A stretch of DNA of 64,000 bases from Pseudomonas frederiksbergensis (GCF_001952935.1 NZ_CP018319.1:1291501-1355500), one strand, 5' to 3'. Counted from the first letter of the stretch, positions 9,256 to 19,792 are shown. Notes: generated by a model from the sequence alone, not told the origin. Translations and numbers: made by a program.

Positions 9256-9392
9256 AAGCCGCTGTACCAAAAATGATGACCAGCCGCCTGTTCATCCGTG
9301 ACAACGCCGCCTCGGTCCAATAGATTAGGCGGCCTGAAAAGGCCCAGAGCTTTCTCGCCTCAATCCAAGTTAAAAGAAGTAGTGAAATTTCA

Positions 9393-10097
9393 ATGTCCGA
9401 TTCCAATACCGCTGAATCCGTAGTCACCTTGTCGTCCAAAGCGGAATACGAAAACTCCATCAATCTTTCACAGCACGTGCCCCAGGCCAAGACCATCAGC
9501 GAGATGGTCCTGGACGCTTTCCAGTCCACCCGGGAAAGCGACCAGATCCGCGAGCTGCGCGCCGCGATTCGCCAGGCTCACGACAGCTTCGACGACGATA
9601 AAGCCTACGAATTGATGGGTGAACTCAAGCAGCTCAAGGACGCCGAGGCTGCCGACATTGCTGCCCTGGAAGACTTGAGCAGCAAATTCCCGATCAGCCG
9701 GATTCTCTCCAGCTTCAAGGACGATCCGGCATTTCAGGAGTTGGTCTATGGCCTCGCACTGAAAGTGCTGAACCAGACCCACCAGGCCATCAGCAACCCA
9801 AGCAGTGGCAAAAGCAAAGCGGCTCGCGCCAAGAAAGATGTCGAAGTGTTCACCATCAGCAAAGACGGCATCAGCGTCACACTGCCGTTGCGCACCCCGC
9901 GTTCGCGACTGAACGTTGACCGTGAAGCGCTGGAATTCCTGGGCTTCACCTTCGTCGGCGAAGGCGAAGAAGCGGAGCTGGAAAGCGAGACGTTCCTGGA
10001 CAATGCCGGGGCCGAACAAGCGGTTAACCGCAAGAACATCATCACCGCGCTTCAGCAGCAAACCGCGTTTGATGGCTACAGCATCGCCGCGCAGTAA
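9393..10097 (+). CDS. Conserved hypothetical protein, soluble and helical
   Basis: 234 residues, acidic, no signal peptide or membrane segment. The N-terminal two-thirds are helix-rich with charged heptad-like stretches (about 40-95), then a Ser/Lys/Ala-rich linker (about 135-152). The last roughly 80 residues look like a separate beta-containing domain (VEVFTISKDGISVTLPLRTP). The family is not recognised and no function is assigned. It is closed by an intrinsic terminator at 10117-10150, supporting a single-gene transcript. Confidence 0.65.
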   Translation: MSDSNTAESVVTLSSKAEYENSINLSQHVPQAKTISEMVLDAFQSTRESDQIRELRAAIRQAHDSFDDDKAYELMGELKQLKDAEAADIAALEDLSSKFPISRILSSFKDDPAFQELVYGLALKVLNQTHQAISNPSSGKSKAARAKKDVEVFTISKDGISVTLPLRTPRSRLNVDREALEFLGFTFVGEGEEAELESETFLDNAGAEQAVNRKNIITALQQQTAFDGYSIAAQ

Positions 10098-10116
10098 CAC
10101 ACGCCATCGATGACTG

Positions 10117-10150
10117 AAAAGCCCGCACTGAGATTCAGCGCGGGCCTTTC
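10117..10150. terminator. Bidirectional intrinsic terminator
   Basis: AAAGCCCGC pairs with GCGGGCCTTT around a 13-nt loop; A-run before and T-run after allow use by the gene ending at 10097 and by the convergent RidA-family gene. Confidence 0.8.
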
Positions 10151-10170
10151 TATTGCCTGCTGGTTCAGCG

Positions 10171-10665
10171 TTAATTTGTTGATGGCCGTATCGCCACGAT
10201 CATGTCAACTTCAATGGCTGCGTCTTTCGGCAGTTGATAAACGCCGATCGTGGTTCGTGTATGTTTACCGGCATCGCCCAGTACATGACTGAAAACGTCC
10301 GACGCACCGTTGGCCACTTCGCTCAAATCGACAAAATCCGCGGTGGACTTTATGTATACCGTGACGCGCAATAGCGACTTGATTTTGTCCAGCGAACCGA
10401 TGGAATCAACAATCAATGCCAGACCGCGCAACGCACTGATGCTGGCAGCGTTCTGTGCATCTGCCAGCGTCAGATCCAGGCCTACCCTGCCCGGATACTG
10501 AATTTCACCATTCATCCGCGGCACCAGGCCGCTGATGTAAAGCTGATCATGATGCCGCACCAACAGCGCGTAATGCCCGCCGGCCGTATTCTCACCGTAG
10601 ATGTCGTAACCGAGCTCTTTTGCCAGCGCGATGAATCGTTCATCACAGGTCATGTGTTCAGTCAT
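10171..10665 (-). CDS. RidA/YjgF-family protein
   Basis: 164 residues from the ATG at 10665, which has a strong GGGGGAG site. The sequence ends in the family signature LPKDAAIEVDMIVAI, preceded by RTTIGV, where canonical RidA has the substrate-contacting Arg. Typical RidA proteins deaminate reactive enamine/imine intermediates; this one is about 30 residues longer at the N-terminus than RidA itself and belongs to one of the Rid subfamilies whose activity varies. It is monocistronic. Confidence 0.8.
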   Translation of the reverse strand: MTEHMTCDERFIALAKELGYDIYGENTAGGHYALLVRHHDQLYISGLVPRMNGEIQYPGRVGLDLTLADAQNAASISALRGLALIVDSIGSLDKIKSLLRVTVYIKSTADFVDLSEVANGASDVFSHVLGDAGKHTRTTIGVYQLPKDAAIEVDMIVAIRPSTN

Positions 10666-10857
10666 CTCTCCCCCTCGATCAAAAATTGGATCCATTTTTT
10701 TGACAGATTAGCCTAAAGATCTCGATTCGGGGGCTGGCCCATGAAATCAGCCTGGTTCAAATTGATGCCCTTAGATTCGAAAACGATTGAACTGAGGAGC
10801 GAACACCTGAATGCCCCGCCTTCAAAGAGAAGCGCGGGTCTTTCCGCGCAGGCGCTT

Positions 10858-10965
10858 GATCGTACTCATGCACAGCAAAGGAATGCCTCTTGTGACGCTC
10901 TGCGTCACGCTTCTGGGGCGCAGAGCGTCCCGGGCTGCATTCCCACGCGGAGCGTGGGAACGATC
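10858..10965. repeat. Degraded family-A REPIN
   Basis: The right arm GCGTGGGAACGATC is intact; the left end GATCGTACTCATGCACAGC is diverged. Internal GTGACGC/GCGTCAC and GGAC-type inverted segments match the elements at 572-685 and 52326-52438. Confidence 0.7.
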
Positions 10966-10974
10966 AATGCATAC

Positions 10975-11012
10975 AAAAAAACCCCGCTCTTCTCTCGAAG
11001 GCGGGGCTTTTT
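10975..11012 (-). terminator. Intrinsic terminator of the cyo operon
   Basis: GCCCCGCC pairs with GGCGGGG-type bases on the minus strand, followed by a seven-T run, 16 bases past the cyoE stop. Confidence 0.85.
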
Positions 11013-11028
11013 GTGCAGAGTCTGAACC

Positions 11029-11916
11029 TTAAGGCGCGTAAGTCAGCAACAGCTCACCCGGCACTTTGAAGTCCAGCGACATCATCACGCTCAACGCGGT
11101 AATGGTGAAGATCGAGAACACGAACAGCTTGCGTGCCCAGACCGTGTCATCCACTGCCTTGTAGCCGGTCCAAGCCATGTACAACCAGTACATGCCCATC
11201 GCCGCGGCGACGGCGAGGTAGCTCATGCCGGCGTAGCCGCTGAAGGTCAGCATCAAGGTCGCCACGAGGAACGCCAGGATGTAGAGCAGGATGTGCTTCT
11301 TCGCCACTTGAATCCCGCGCTTCACCGGCAACACCGGAATCGATGCGGCCAGGTAATCGTTGAAGCGGAAGATCGCGATGGCGTAGGAATGCGGCATCTG
11401 CCACAGGCTGAACATCACCAGCAACGTCAGCGCGGCCATGTCGAAGCTGTTCGTCACAGCCACGTAGCCAATCACCGGCGGCATGGCGCCCGACAGACTG
11501 CCCACCAGCGTGCCGTGAACCGACTTGCGCTTGAGGTACAGGCTGTAGAAGCCGACGTAGATGACAAAGCCGATCACCGCGAACAACGCGGCCAACGGGT
11601 TGGCCACTGTGTACAACAGTGCAACGCCGAAAACACCCAGGACGGTCGCAAAAGCCAGGGCCAGTTTCAGGGAGATCAAGCCCTGGACCAGCGCCCGGTT
11701 TTTGGTGCGTTCCATCTTAAGGTCGATGTCGCGGTCGATGCAGTTGTTGAACACGCAACCGGAAGCCACCACCAGCGACGTGCCGATCATCGCGGCCAGG
11801 AAAATGGCCAGATCGACATGCCCTTTCGAGGCCAGGAAAAATCCGCCTGCCACAGAAAGCACGTTACCGAAAATGATCCCCGGTTTGGTGATTTGGATAA
11901 AGTGCTTAAAGGACAT
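11029..11916 (-). CDS. cyoE: Protoheme IX farnesyltransferase (heme O synthase)
   Basis: 295 residues with about eight to nine membrane helices. The prenyltransferase motif [18 protein letters not shown] (about residues 58-75) carries the Asp residues that bind Mg-diphosphate. The enzyme attaches a farnesyl group to heme B, giving the heme O used by the adjacent bo3 oxidase. The start at 11916 has GAGGAAAG upstream; a longer frame to 11970 would overlap cyoD. Last gene of cyoABCDE. Confidence 0.95.
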   Translation of the reverse strand: MSFKHFIQITKPGIIFGNVLSVAGGFFLASKGHVDLAIFLAAMIGTSLVVASGCVFNNCIDRDIDLKMERTKNRALVQGLISLKLALAFATVLGVFGVALLYTVANPLAALFAVIGFVIYVGFYSLYLKRKSVHGTLVGSLSGAMPPVIGYVAVTNSFDMAALTLLVMFSLWQMPHSYAIAIFRFNDYLAASIPVLPVKRGIQVAKKHILLYILAFLVATLMLTFSGYAGMSYLAVAAAMGMYWLYMAWTGYKAVDDTVWARKLFVFSIFTITALSVMMSLDFKVPGELLLTYAP

Positions 11917-11927
11917 CCGGACTTTCC

Positions 11928-12263
11928 TCAGTGCGCCATCATGTTGGTGTGGATGCTGAACATGATCCACAGCGACAGGCCAACGAGCAGGACAATCACG
12001 ATCGCGGCGAAAACAAACGCAATCACGTTGTTACGCTGCGCGGCCGAACGGTCCAGGTGAAGGAAGTACACCAGGTGCACCAGCACCTGGATGACTGCGA
12101 AGGCCAGTACGATCCACAGGGTCATTGCTTTGGGCAGCGACGGGTACATCACCAGGCCGAAAGGAATGACGGTCAGGATCACCGACAGAATGAAACCGAT
12201 CGCGTAGGACTTGACGCTGCCGTGGCCGGCGTCGTGGCCATCGTGGGAGTGTGCGTTAGCCAT
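11928..12263 (-). CDS. cyoD: Cytochrome bo3 quinol oxidase subunit IV
   Basis: 111 residues, with a His/Asp-rich cytoplasmic N-terminus and three hydrophobic helices, matching the small subunit IV that helps assemble the binuclear centre. It directly abuts cyoC, with no intergenic base. Confidence 0.95.
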   Translation of the reverse strand: MANAHSHDGHDAGHGSVKSYAIGFILSVILTVIPFGLVMYPSLPKAMTLWIVLAFAVIQVLVHLVYFLHLDRSAAQRNNVIAFVFAAIVIVLLVGLSLWIMFSIHTNMMAH

Positions 12264-12890
12264 TTACATAGTCCCCATCAGATAAACAACGGTGAATACG
12301 CAGATCCACACCACGTCCAGGAAGTGCCAGAACAGACTCAGGCAGCTCAGACGGGTCTTGTTGGTCGCCGTCAGGCCGTTTTTCTGCACCTGGTACATCA
12401 TGATCGCCATCCAGATCAGACCGCTGGTCACGTGCAGACCGTGGGTGCCGACCAGGGTGAAGAACCCGGACAGGAAGCCGCTGCGGCTAGGACCGAAGCC
12501 CTCGGAAATCAGTACGTGAAACTCGTTGATCTCCATGCCGATGAAGCCGGCGCCGAACAGGAAGGTCATGCCCAGCCAGCCCAGGACCTGGTTCTTCTTG
12601 CCTTTGAACAACGCCAGCATGGCGAAGCCGTAGGTGATCGAACTGAACAGCAGCAGAGCGGTTTCGCCCAGTACGTACGGCAGTTCGAAGATGTCGTGGC
12701 CCGACGGGCCACCCGCTACGTTGTTAACCAGTACCGCGTACGCTGCGAAGATCGACGCAAACAGGATGCAGTCGGTCATCAGGTAGAGCCAGAAACCGAA
12801 TACGGTCATCTCGCCCGAGTCGTGGTGATGGTCGTCGTGCCCATGGTCCGTGCCATGGGCGTGTCCAGCAGTGGTCACTAAGTTCGACAT
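12264..12890 (-). CDS. cyoC: Cytochrome bo3 quinol oxidase subunit III
   Basis: 208 residues with five membrane helices and a His-rich N-terminus ([13 protein letters not shown]). Segments such as [14 protein letters not shown] and the GTHGLHV helix are typical of subunit III of haem-copper oxidases. Three bases separate it from cyoB; translationally coupled layout. Confidence 0.95.
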   Translation of the reverse strand: MSNLVTTAGHAHGTDHGHDDHHHDSGEMTVFGFWLYLMTDCILFASIFAAYAVLVNNVAGGPSGHDIFELPYVLGETALLLFSSITYGFAMLALFKGKKNQVLGWLGMTFLFGAGFIGMEINEFHVLISEGFGPSRSGFLSGFFTLVGTHGLHVTSGLIWMAIMMYQVQKNGLTATNKTRLSCLSLFWHFLDVVWICVFTVVYLMGTM

Positions 12891-12893
12891 GGT

Positions 12894-14924
12894 TTAAGCC
12901 TGTTCCAACGAGGTTTCAACACGGGTGGCGGTGGCTGGAACTTTCCCGGCCGCTACCAGACGCTTGTGCTGCTCGGCTTCGATGCGCTCGATCACGTCGA
13001 CCGGCACCATGTAGCCTTGATCATCACGGGCAGCGTGGATCACGAAATACACCACGGTGCCAACCAGGCCAACGATGGCCAACCACCAGATGTGCCAGAT
13101 CATTGCGAAACCGAACACGGTCAACAGAGCACCCATGACCACACCGGTCGCGGTGTTGTTTGGCATGTGGATCGGTTCGTACCTGGCCGGAGCCTTGTAC
13201 GCGGTGCCGTTTTCCTTGGCTTCGGTGAACGGGTCGATGGTTTCCGCTTTTGGCAGCACGGCGAAGTTGTAGAACGGTGGCGGCGACGAGGTCGACCATT
13301 CCAGCGTGTGGGCATTCCACGGGTCACCGTGTTCGCACATGTTTTCCGGCTTGTTGCGATCACGCACGCTGACGTACAGCTGAATCAGCTGGCAGGCGAT
13401 ACCGACCGCGATCATCACCGCACCGAACATGGCGACGTACAGGTACGGCACCCACTCAGGGTTGGTGGTGGCGTTCAGACGACGGGTCATGCCCATGAAG
13501 CCCAGTGCATAGAGCGGCATGAACGCGACGAAGAAGCCCGAGATCCAGAACCAGAACGCTGCCTTGCCCCAACCTTCGTGCAGCTTGAAGCCGAACGCTT
13601 TAGGGAAGTAGAAGCCGAAGCCTGCGATGTAGCCGAATACCGCGCCGCCGATGATCACGTTGTGGAAGTGAGCGATCACGAACAGGCTGTTGTGCAGGAC
13701 GAAGTCCGCACCCGGAATGGCCAACAGTACGCCGGTCATGCCGCCGATGGCGAAGGTCACCATGAAGCCCAGGGTCCACAGAACCTGGCTGGTGAAACGC
13801 AGACGCCCTTGGTAAATGGTGAACAGCCAGTTGAATAGCTTCACCCCCGTCGGGATCGAAATCAGCATCGTCGCCAGACCGAAGAAGGCGTTGACGCTGG
13901 CACCCGAACCCATGGTGAAGAAGTGGTGCAGCCAGACCATGAAGCCCAGGATCGAGATCGCGCCCGATGCGTAGACCATCGAGTGGTGGCCGAACAGACG
14001 CTTGCCGGTGAAGGTCGAGATGACTTCGGAGAAAATCCCGAATGCCGGCAGAATCAGGATGTAAACCTCGGGGTGACCCCAGGCCCAGAACAGGTTGACG
14101 TACATCATCGGATTGCCACCAAGTTCATTGGTGAAAATGTGGAAATCCATGTAACGGTCAAGCGTCAGCAGTGCCAGGGTAGCGGTCAGGATCGGGAACG
14201 AGGCCACGATCAGGACGTTGGCCCAGGTGCAGGTCCAGGTGAAGATCGGCATGTCCATCAGCTTCATGCCCGGTGTACGCATTTTCAGCACGGTGGCCAG
14301 GAAGTTGACCCCCGTCAGCGTCGTACCCAACCCGGATAGCTGTAGCGCCCAGATGTAGTAATCCATCCCCACGCCAGGGCTGTATTGCAGGCCCGACAGC
14401 GGCGGATAGGCAACCCAGCCGGTCTTGGCGAATTCGCCGACGCCCAGGGACAGGTTGATCAGCACCACGCCGGAAACCAGCAGCCAGAAACTCAGGGAGT
14501 TCAGGAACGGATAGGCAACGTCACGCGCGCCGATCTGCAGCGGCACTGCAAGGTTCATCAGGCCGGTGAAGAATGGCATCGCCATGAAGATGATCATGAT
14601 CACACCGTGAGCGGTGAAGATCTGGTCATAGTGTTCAGGCGGCAGGTAGCCAGGCGAACCCTCGGTGGCCATGGCCAACTGGGTACGCATCATGATGGCG
14701 TCGGCAAAACCGCGCAGCAGCATGACCATGGCAACGATGATGTACATCACGCCGATTTTCTTGTGGTCGACCGAGGTCAGCCACTCGGTCCACAAATACG
14801 TCCACTTCTTGAAGTAGGTGATTGCAGCGAACAGCGCCAGACCACCGAGCGCGATCATGGCGATGGTAATCATCACGATCGGTTCGTGGAACGGGACCGC
14901 TTCCCAACTTAATTTACCAAACAT
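12894..14924 (-). CDS. cyoB: Cytochrome bo3 quinol oxidase subunit I
   Basis: 676 residues and about 15 helices, the usual length of CyoB. The catalytic core is visible: WGHPEVYIL (CuB His, proton-channel Glu and the cross-linked Tyr), LHHFF (two CuB His) and AHFHNVI (haem ligands). It oxidises ubiquinol, reduces oxygen to water and pumps protons in the inner membrane. Starts 3 bp after cyoA. Confidence 0.97.
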   Translation of the reverse strand: MFGKLSWEAVPFHEPIVMITIAMIALGGLALFAAITYFKKWTYLWTEWLTSVDHKKIGVMYIIVAMVMLLRGFADAIMMRTQLAMATEGSPGYLPPEHYDQIFTAHGVIMIIFMAMPFFTGLMNLAVPLQIGARDVAYPFLNSLSFWLLVSGVVLINLSLGVGEFAKTGWVAYPPLSGLQYSPGVGMDYYIWALQLSGLGTTLTGVNFLATVLKMRTPGMKLMDMPIFTWTCTWANVLIVASFPILTATLALLTLDRYMDFHIFTNELGGNPMMYVNLFWAWGHPEVYILILPAFGIFSEVISTFTGKRLFGHHSMVYASGAISILGFMVWLHHFFTMGSGASVNAFFGLATMLISIPTGVKLFNWLFTIYQGRLRFTSQVLWTLGFMVTFAIGGMTGVLLAIPGADFVLHNSLFVIAHFHNVIIGGAVFGYIAGFGFYFPKAFGFKLHEGWGKAAFWFWISGFFVAFMPLYALGFMGMTRRLNATTNPEWVPYLYVAMFGAVMIAVGIACQLIQLYVSVRDRNKPENMCEHGDPWNAHTLEWSTSSPPPFYNFAVLPKAETIDPFTEAKENGTAYKAPARYEPIHMPNNTATGVVMGALLTVFGFAMIWHIWWLAIVGLVGTVVYFVIHAARDDQGYMVPVDVIERIEAEQHKRLVAAGKVPATATRVETSLEQA

Positions 14925-14927
14925 CGT

Positions 14928-15872
14928 TTACTCCTCTGCCCCGGCAGCTGAATGCGAACTCATGTCCATCCCTTCCATGGCGGCCATTTCGTGCTCTTTC
15001 TTCTCGTGGTGCATCGGCTTGCCCGGTTTCATGCCTTCGTACTTGTCGACGATGATCTGGAACAGGTTCGGCGTGACCGAGGAGTAGAGCTCGACTGGGT
15101 TGTTCTGGCTTTGCTTGGACAGGGCTGCGTATTCAGCTTGTTCAAGCTGTTTAGGTGCCTTTTTGACTTCGCTGACCCAGGCGTCGAAATCTTCCTGAGA
15201 GGTGGCGATAGCTTTGAATTTCATGCCGGTGAAACCAGCGCCGCTGTAGTTGGCGGAGATACCGTCCATTTCAGCGTTCTGGTTGGCGATCAGGTGCAGT
15301 TTGGTCTGCATGCCGGCCATCGCGTAGATCTGGCCGCCCAGCGCCGGGATGAAGAACGAGTTCATCACGGAGTCCGAAGTCACCTTGAAGTTGATCGGGG
15401 TATGCGCCGGGAACACGATCTTGTTGACGGTGGCGATGCCTTGCTCCGGATAGATGAACATCCACTTCCAGTCCAGCGCGACCACTTCAATGGTGATCGG
15501 CTTGACGTCGGATTCCAGCGGCTTGTAAGGGTCCAGCGCGTGGGTCGACTTGTAGGTGACGTAGCCCAGGGCAATGATGATCAGCACTGGAACAGCCCAT
15601 ACCGCGATTTCGATCTTGGTGGAGTGCGACCATTTCGGCGTGTAGACGGCGTCGGTGTTGGACGCGCGGTATTTCCAGGCGAACAGGAAGGTCATGACGA
15701 TGACCGGAACCACGACCAACAGCATCAGCAGCGTTGCGGTGATGATCAGGTTTCGCTCGTCCAGGCCGACCTGGCCCTTGGGATCGAGCAAGGTCATGTT
15801 GCAGCCTGACAGCAACAACGTGCCGATCAGCGGCAATAAGCCTAGTAGTCTGGGGTACCTGTTTTTACTCAT
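14928..15872 (-). CDS. cyoA: Cytochrome bo3 quinol oxidase subunit II (lipoprotein)
   Basis: 314 residues from the ATG at 15872; the longer frame to 15926 has no site for initiation. A lipobox LLSGC gives a lipidated C24, followed by two helices (about 42-65 and 88-108) and a cupredoxin-like periplasmic domain that lacks the CuA ligands, as expected for a quinol oxidase. A His/Met-rich C-terminus ([20 protein letters not shown]) is notable. First gene of the operon, behind a long leader. Confidence 0.95.
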   Translation of the reverse strand: MSKNRYPRLLGLLPLIGTLLLSGCNMTLLDPKGQVGLDERNLIITATLLMLLVVVPVIVMTFLFAWKYRASNTDAVYTPKWSHSTKIEIAVWAVPVLIIIALGYVTYKSTHALDPYKPLESDVKPITIEVVALDWKWMFIYPEQGIATVNKIVFPAHTPINFKVTSDSVMNSFFIPALGGQIYAMAGMQTKLHLIANQNAEMDGISANYSGAGFTGMKFKAIATSQEDFDAWVSEVKKAPKQLEQAEYAALSKQSQNNPVELYSSVTPNLFQIIVDKYEGMKPGKPMHHEKKEHEMAAMEGMDMSSHSAAGAEE

Positions 15873-16687
15873 CTCACGACCTCTAAAGCAGCTTGCGCAA
15901 TGCAGTTGGGTTTTGATCGCCAACACTTCACCCTGCCAAGGGTTGGCATTTTTCTTGGATTGAATAAGTGGCTGCCCGTCGCGCGTCAGACGCTGTTCGA
16001 CAAATCCTGGGCCAGCGTTGAGTTCTTATTCGAATTCGTGGTCAAAGGCCTTGTTACAGACCAATTCCATTTGGTGCGGATAATTGGAAGGCGCCGACAC
16101 CTGGGAGTCGCATGAAGCCTAAGAGCCTCTCGACGCCCTATTCCTGCTCAGGGATGAGCAGTGCCGGGAATTCAGTGCGGGCGATTGTAGATATGTAACG
16201 TTTTATAAACCATGTCTCATCCCGAAATAATTTTTATCCATTCCAGCAACAATCATTAACGGTATTTGCAAAAGCGCGCCATGGTATCGAAATTCATTCT
16301 CAACAAAAACACCAAAAATTGTAGGTCTACCTCAGGCAGTTCAGACAGTATCGAAGGCTCTGCGCCCACCTTCGACCCAGCCAAAGCCCCCATGTGACAA
16401 GGGCTTCGCCAATTCGCCAGGCCCTGTTAAAACTGCCTGTTCCGGATTTTTGCGGATGAAGTTGCCCGACGTTTGAAAAGGCCAATTTTGTTGCGCGACC
16501 GTGTACCAATTCGGCGCCTGGAAATGCCTTGCGACACTCGCGCTGTGACAACATGTCGCACACATGCCACACCCAGACTTGTCGCGCATCAAGGTCATTT
16601 CACCCGCGCCCTGAAATGCAAAACGCCCCGGCCTCCTCAACGAGGGCCGGGGCGTTTTTTTTGTCGGCAGCGGTGCGGCGGATAACC
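15873..16687. other. 815-bp gene-free leader upstream of cyoA
   Basis: No frame here has convincing coding character. The section 16190-16330 is markedly AT-rich and probably holds the cyo promoter on the minus strand, but no clean -35/-10 pair can be named. A strong hairpin with an eight-T run on the plus strand lies at 16621-16662. Confidence 0.6.
16621..16662. terminator. Strong hairpin terminator next to dsbB
   Basis: A 13-bp perfect GC-rich stem (AAACGCCCCGGCC with its complement) around an 11-nt loop. The T-run is eight long on the plus strand and four on the minus strand. It can end dsbB transcription, but the better orientation faces the plus strand, where no gene precedes it. Confidence 0.85.
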
Positions 16688-17197
16688 TCAGCGCAGGGCT
16701 TTGCGGTTACGCGAAGTGAGCAGCGGCACCAGCACCACGATCAGCACAAAGGCCAGCAACGCCCATTGGGCAAGCGACAGACCGAGGATCGGCGGGTACG
16801 GCGTGGAGCAGAAGCCGTCGACCTGAAAGCCCAGCGGGAAGATCTTCGCCAGTGGCAAACCGTCGACGATCGGTTGCAGTACATCGATGCCACAGCTGAC
16901 CGCCGGATAGAACTGGGTATAGACGTGATGCCCGGCCACCCCGACGCCTGCCAGGGCGCAGATCACCACCAGGGTTTCAAAAACCGTGATGCTGCGTCGG
17001 GTGCGCATGGCCGCGCCGATGAACGCGAAGAGCGCGATCAGCAGCAACGCATAACGTTGCAGGATGCACAGCGGGCATGGCGCTTCGCCCAGCACAATTT
17101 GCATGTACAGCGCCCCACCGATCAGCCCCAGGCAGATGATGCCCAGCAACACCAGATAGCGCCGTTCACGGCCCAACCGCATCGTTTCCTCGCTCAT
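16688..17197 (-). CDS. dsbB: Disulfide bond formation protein DsbB
   Basis: 169 residues and four helices. The two redox pairs are present: C41-P-L-C44 in the first periplasmic loop and C101 with C129 in the second. DsbB re-oxidises DsbA and passes electrons to quinone. An AGAAGGGAAA site precedes the ATG. A quinone-linked role fits the neighbouring quinol oxidase only loosely; the two are separate transcripts. Confidence 0.92.
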   Translation of the reverse strand: MSEETMRLGRERRYLVLLGIICLGLIGGALYMQIVLGEAPCPLCILQRYALLLIALFAFIGAAMRTRRSITVFETLVVICALAGVGVAGHHVYTQFYPAVSCGIDVLQPIVDGLPLAKIFPLGFQVDGFCSTPYPPILGLSLAQWALLAFVLIVVLVPLLTSRNRKALR

Positions 17198-17357
17198 TGC
17201 GTTTCCCTTCTGAATATCGATTGCCGGAAGTCTACACGCTGGCCCTGACCTTTGAGAGCCTGGCGCGCGCAGCGGGGTATCGGGGAATAGACGACGAGCC
17301 GGTTAAGAAGGGATTAAATTCGGGCTATTTCCAGAGATTTGCATGATCCCGCGACCG

Positions 17358-17451
17358 CATCGCCAGCAGGCTGGCTCCCACTTTGGAATGCATTCACAGG
17401 CTGGCCCACTCTGGAACGCTATCAACTGTGGGAGCCAGCCTGCTGGCGATG
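17358..17451. repeat. REPIN, family B
   Basis: CATCGCCAGCAGGCTGGCTC and its inverse at the other end flank about 45 bp. This variant has CAGCAGGCTGG where other copies have GAGCAGGCTCG. It lies between dsbB and the downstream end of the binding-protein gene. Confidence 0.85.
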
Positions 17452-17458
17452 GGATTGA

Positions 17459-18235
17459 TCAGTCGCCGTAGATATCGGACTTGAAGTACTTATCCGAAAT
17501 CTTCTGGTATTCGCCACTGGCGCGAATACCGTCGATGGCCGTGTTCAGCTCGGAGACCAACTCGGTGTTGCCCTTACGCACCGCGATCCCGGCGCCCTCG
17601 CCCACGTACTTAGGATCCTTGAGCTCCGGCCCGACAAAGGCATAACCCTTGCCACGCGGCATCGTCAGGAAGTCATTCAGCGGGATGGTGTCGGCAAAAA
17701 TGGCATCGAGGCGACCGGCCGCCAGATCCATGTAGATCTCTTCGTTGTTGCTGTAACGCTTGACGTTGATACCCTTCGGCTCAAAAACCTCGGTGGCGTA
17801 ACGGTCAGTGGTGGTTGCGCGCTGCACGCCAATCGTCTTGCCCTTGAGGCTGGCGTACTGATCATCCACTACCGCGCCTTCCTTCATCACCAGACGCGAT
17901 GAGGTGAAGTAATACTTGTGGGTGAAATCCACCGACTTCTTGCGGTCTTCGTTGATGGTCATGGACGACAGCGCCATGTCGATTTTCTTCACTTTAAGGG
18001 AAGGAATCAGACCGTCGAACTCACCTTCGACCCAGACACACTTGGCCTTCATCTGTGCGCACAGGGCGTTGCCGATGTCGTAGTCGAACCCGACAATCTC
18101 ACCTTTCTCGGTTTTGGAGGCGAACGGCGGATAAGCCGCTTCGATGCCGATGCGCAGGGTTTTATCGGCGGCGAACAGGGAACTGCACGCCAACAGGCTC
18201 AGAGCCAGACCGGTGATGAGGGGGAATTTCTTCAT
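17459..18235 (-). CDS. Polar amino-acid ABC transporter substrate-binding protein
   Basis: 258 residues from the ATG at 18235, which gives a clean signal peptide ([22 protein letters not shown]); the upstream extension to 18469 runs through repeat DNA. The body is a bilobed SBP_bac_3 domain: [13 protein letters not shown] at the start, [11 protein letters not shown], and [16 protein letters not shown]. It resembles HisJ/ArgT-type binders of basic amino acids. No permease or ATPase is beside it, so it is an orphan binder in this window. Confidence 0.88.
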   Translation of the reverse strand: MKKFPLITGLALSLLACSSLFAADKTLRIGIEAAYPPFASKTEKGEIVGFDYDIGNALCAQMKAKCVWVEGEFDGLIPSLKVKKIDMALSSMTINEDRKKSVDFTHKYYFTSSRLVMKEGAVVDDQYASLKGKTIGVQRATTTDRYATEVFEPKGINVKRYSNNEEIYMDLAAGRLDAIFADTIPLNDFLTMPRGKGYAFVGPELKDPKYVGEGAGIAVRKGNTELVSELNTAIDGIRASGEYQKISDKYFKSDIYGD

Positions 18236-18537
18236 ATTCGTTCTCTCGCGGGTTGTTGTTGGTTTGGCAAGACAGAAGAAAGAGCAGAAACGGGGGAAGC
18301 GCTTTTTTGTACTTATAAATCCATACTGGACTTTTATGTATAAACCGTCAATCAGGGCGATCGAGGATGTGTGGGCCAGTGGTCGGGCGGTGAGGTCTTG
18401 GGTGTTTTGGTGTTGCTGATGGCCTCTTCGCGAGCAGGCTCGCTCCCACAGGGAATCTATGTCGTACACAGCATTTGTGTAGGAGCGAGTCTGCTCGCGA
18501 AGGCGTACTGACAGTCAATGAAGAACCAACTGGCTGC
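18236..18537. other. Gap holding binding-protein promoter and a REPIN
   Basis: 302 bp. The part next to 18236 is AT-richer (18296-18350) and probably carries the promoter of the binding-protein gene; the rest is a family-B REPIN. No gene seen. Confidence 0.5.
18422..18504. repeat. REPIN, family B
   Basis: Inverted arms GCGAGCAGGCTCGCTCCCACA and TGTAGGAGCGAGTCTGCTCGC, with two substitutions between them, lie around a 27-bp spacer. Confidence 0.85.
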
Positions 18538-18990
18538 TTACTGCTTCCAGCGATCCGCCGCCGCATGATCGCTGTCACGCCCTTCAACCCAGCGCGCGCC
18601 GTCAGGGGTGTTTTCTTTCTTCCAGAATGGTGCGCGGGTTTTCAGGTAGTCCATGACAAAGGCGCAGGCATCGAACGCGGCCTGGCGGTGGGCGCTGGCG
18701 GCGCCGACGAAGACGATCGGCTCACCCGGTTCCAGGGCACCGATGCGATGCAGCACTTCAAGCTTGAGCAGCGGCCAGCGCTGCTCGGCTTCTGTGGCAA
18801 TCCTGGCGAGGGCTTTTTCGGTCATGCCCGGGTAGTGCTCAAGGAACATCCCGGCGACGTCGAGTCCGTCATTGAAGTCGCGAACATAGCCGACAAAACT
18901 CACCACCGCCCCAACGCCCACATTGGCGGCGTGCATGGCATTGACTTCGGCACCCGGATCGAACGCCGTGGATTGCACGCGAATCGCCAT
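18538..18990 (-). CDS. moaE: Molybdopterin synthase catalytic subunit MoaE
   Basis: 150 residues with the MoaE core: FVGYVRDFNDG near the N-terminus, the HRIGALEPGEP region and DYLKTRAPFWKKE carrying the active-site lysines. With thiocarboxylated MoaD it converts precursor Z (cPMP) to molybdopterin in the cytoplasm. It starts 3 bp after moaD. Confidence 0.95.
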   Translation of the reverse strand: MAIRVQSTAFDPGAEVNAMHAANVGVGAVVSFVGYVRDFNDGLDVAGMFLEHYPGMTEKALARIATEAEQRWPLLKLEVLHRIGALEPGEPIVFVGAASAHRQAAFDACAFVMDYLKTRAPFWKKENTPDGARWVEGRDSDHAAADRWKQ

Positions 18991-18993
18991 GGC

Positions 18994-19236
18994 TCAGCCT
19001 CCGGTCACGGTCGGAAAAAAGGCCACTTCATCGCCATCGCTCACCGGCTCATCGAGCTGGCACAGGTCTTCGTTGCGGGCGCACATCAGGTTTTGCTCGC
19101 TCAACACTTCGGCACCGTCACGCCGGGCCAGCAGCGCACGCACATCGTCGACCGTGGCGAAATCACCTTCAACCTTCACCGAGTCCACGCCGAGCGCCTC
19201 ACGGTAACGGGCAAAAAACTTCACGGTGACGTTCAT
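18994..19236 (-). CDS. moaD: Molybdopterin synthase sulfur-carrier subunit MoaD
   Basis: 80 residues, ubiquitin-like, ending in the required Gly-Gly (PTVTGG) that is thiocarboxylated. The start at 19236 overlaps the moaC stop (ATGA) and begins [13 protein letters not shown] as in the family; the longer frame is antisense-like extension into moaC. Confidence 0.95.
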   Translation of the reverse strand: MNVTVKFFARYREALGVDSVKVEGDFATVDDVRALLARRDGAEVLSEQNLMCARNEDLCQLDEPVSDGDEVAFFPTVTGG

Positions 19237-19706
19237 GGCTGATCCGCCTGGAAATGGCCGCTCTTGCCGCCGAGCTTCTCCAGCAGCCGCACGCTTTCGA
19301 TGGTCATGCCGCGATCCACCGCTTTGCACATGTCATAGATAGTCAGCGCCGCGACGCTGGCGGCGGTGAGGGCTTCCATCTCGACGCCGGTCTGCCCGGA
19401 CAACTTGCAGCACGCGACGATGCGCACGGTGTCGTCGCCTTCGGCACTGAGCTCGACCTTGACGCCGGTGAGCAGCAGCGGATGGCACAGGGGGATCAGA
19501 TCGCTGGTTTTCTTCGCCGCCTGAATGCCGGCGATACGCGCCACGGCGAACACATCACCCTTGGGGTGACCGCCGCTGACGATCATCTGCAGGGTTTCGG
19601 GCAGCATGCGCACCAGCGCCTGGGCCGTTGCTTCACGGAACGTCATGGCTTTTTCAGTGACGTCGACCATATTGGCGCGACCTTGGGAATCGAGATGAGT
19701 CAGCAC
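19233..19706 (-). CDS. moaC: Cyclic pyranopterin monophosphate synthase MoaC
   Basis: 157 residues, full length. Signatures: [14 protein letters not shown] at the start, [12 protein letters not shown] and [23 protein letters not shown], which contain the catalytic His/Glu/Lys-rich pocket. Converts the MoaA product to cPMP. First of a three-gene moaCDE operon. Confidence 0.96.
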   Translation of the reverse strand: MLTHLDSQGRANMVDVTEKAMTFREATAQALVRMLPETLQMIVSGGHPKGDVFAVARIAGIQAAKKTSDLIPLCHPLLLTGVKVELSAEGDDTVRIVACCKLSGQTGVEMEALTAASVAALTIYDMCKAVDRGMTIESVRLLEKLGGKSGHFQADQP

Positions 19707-19792
19707 AGGGATACTCCTGATCAGGAGCCCCGATTGTAAACCTGTGGGTCAAAATTCCGCACGTTTGATTATCAGACCACCACATCACCCCT

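Larger units (their letters stand above)
10666..11028. other. Gene-free gap with a degraded repeat
   Basis: 363 bp without a credible gene. It holds the RidA-gene promoter side, a terminator-like GCCCCGC/GCGGG pairing near 10812-10838, a degraded family-A repeat and the cyoE terminator. Short frames here run through the repeat. Confidence 0.6.

Noticed and set aside
10741..11032. Short plus-strand frames after the RidA gene
   Set aside because: They translate a degraded REPIN and the cyoE terminator; no ribosome-binding site or family.
15934..15953. TGCCAA-GGG-TTGGCA followed by five T on the plus strand
   Set aside because: It looks like a small terminator, but nothing on the plus strand precedes it and it lies in the cyoA leader; a 6-bp stem can arise by chance.
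16341..16640. 99-codon minus-strand frame with a Cys-rich start in the cyo leader
   Set aside because: No initiation signal, no family, and it runs into the strong hairpin at 16621; kept as non-coding.
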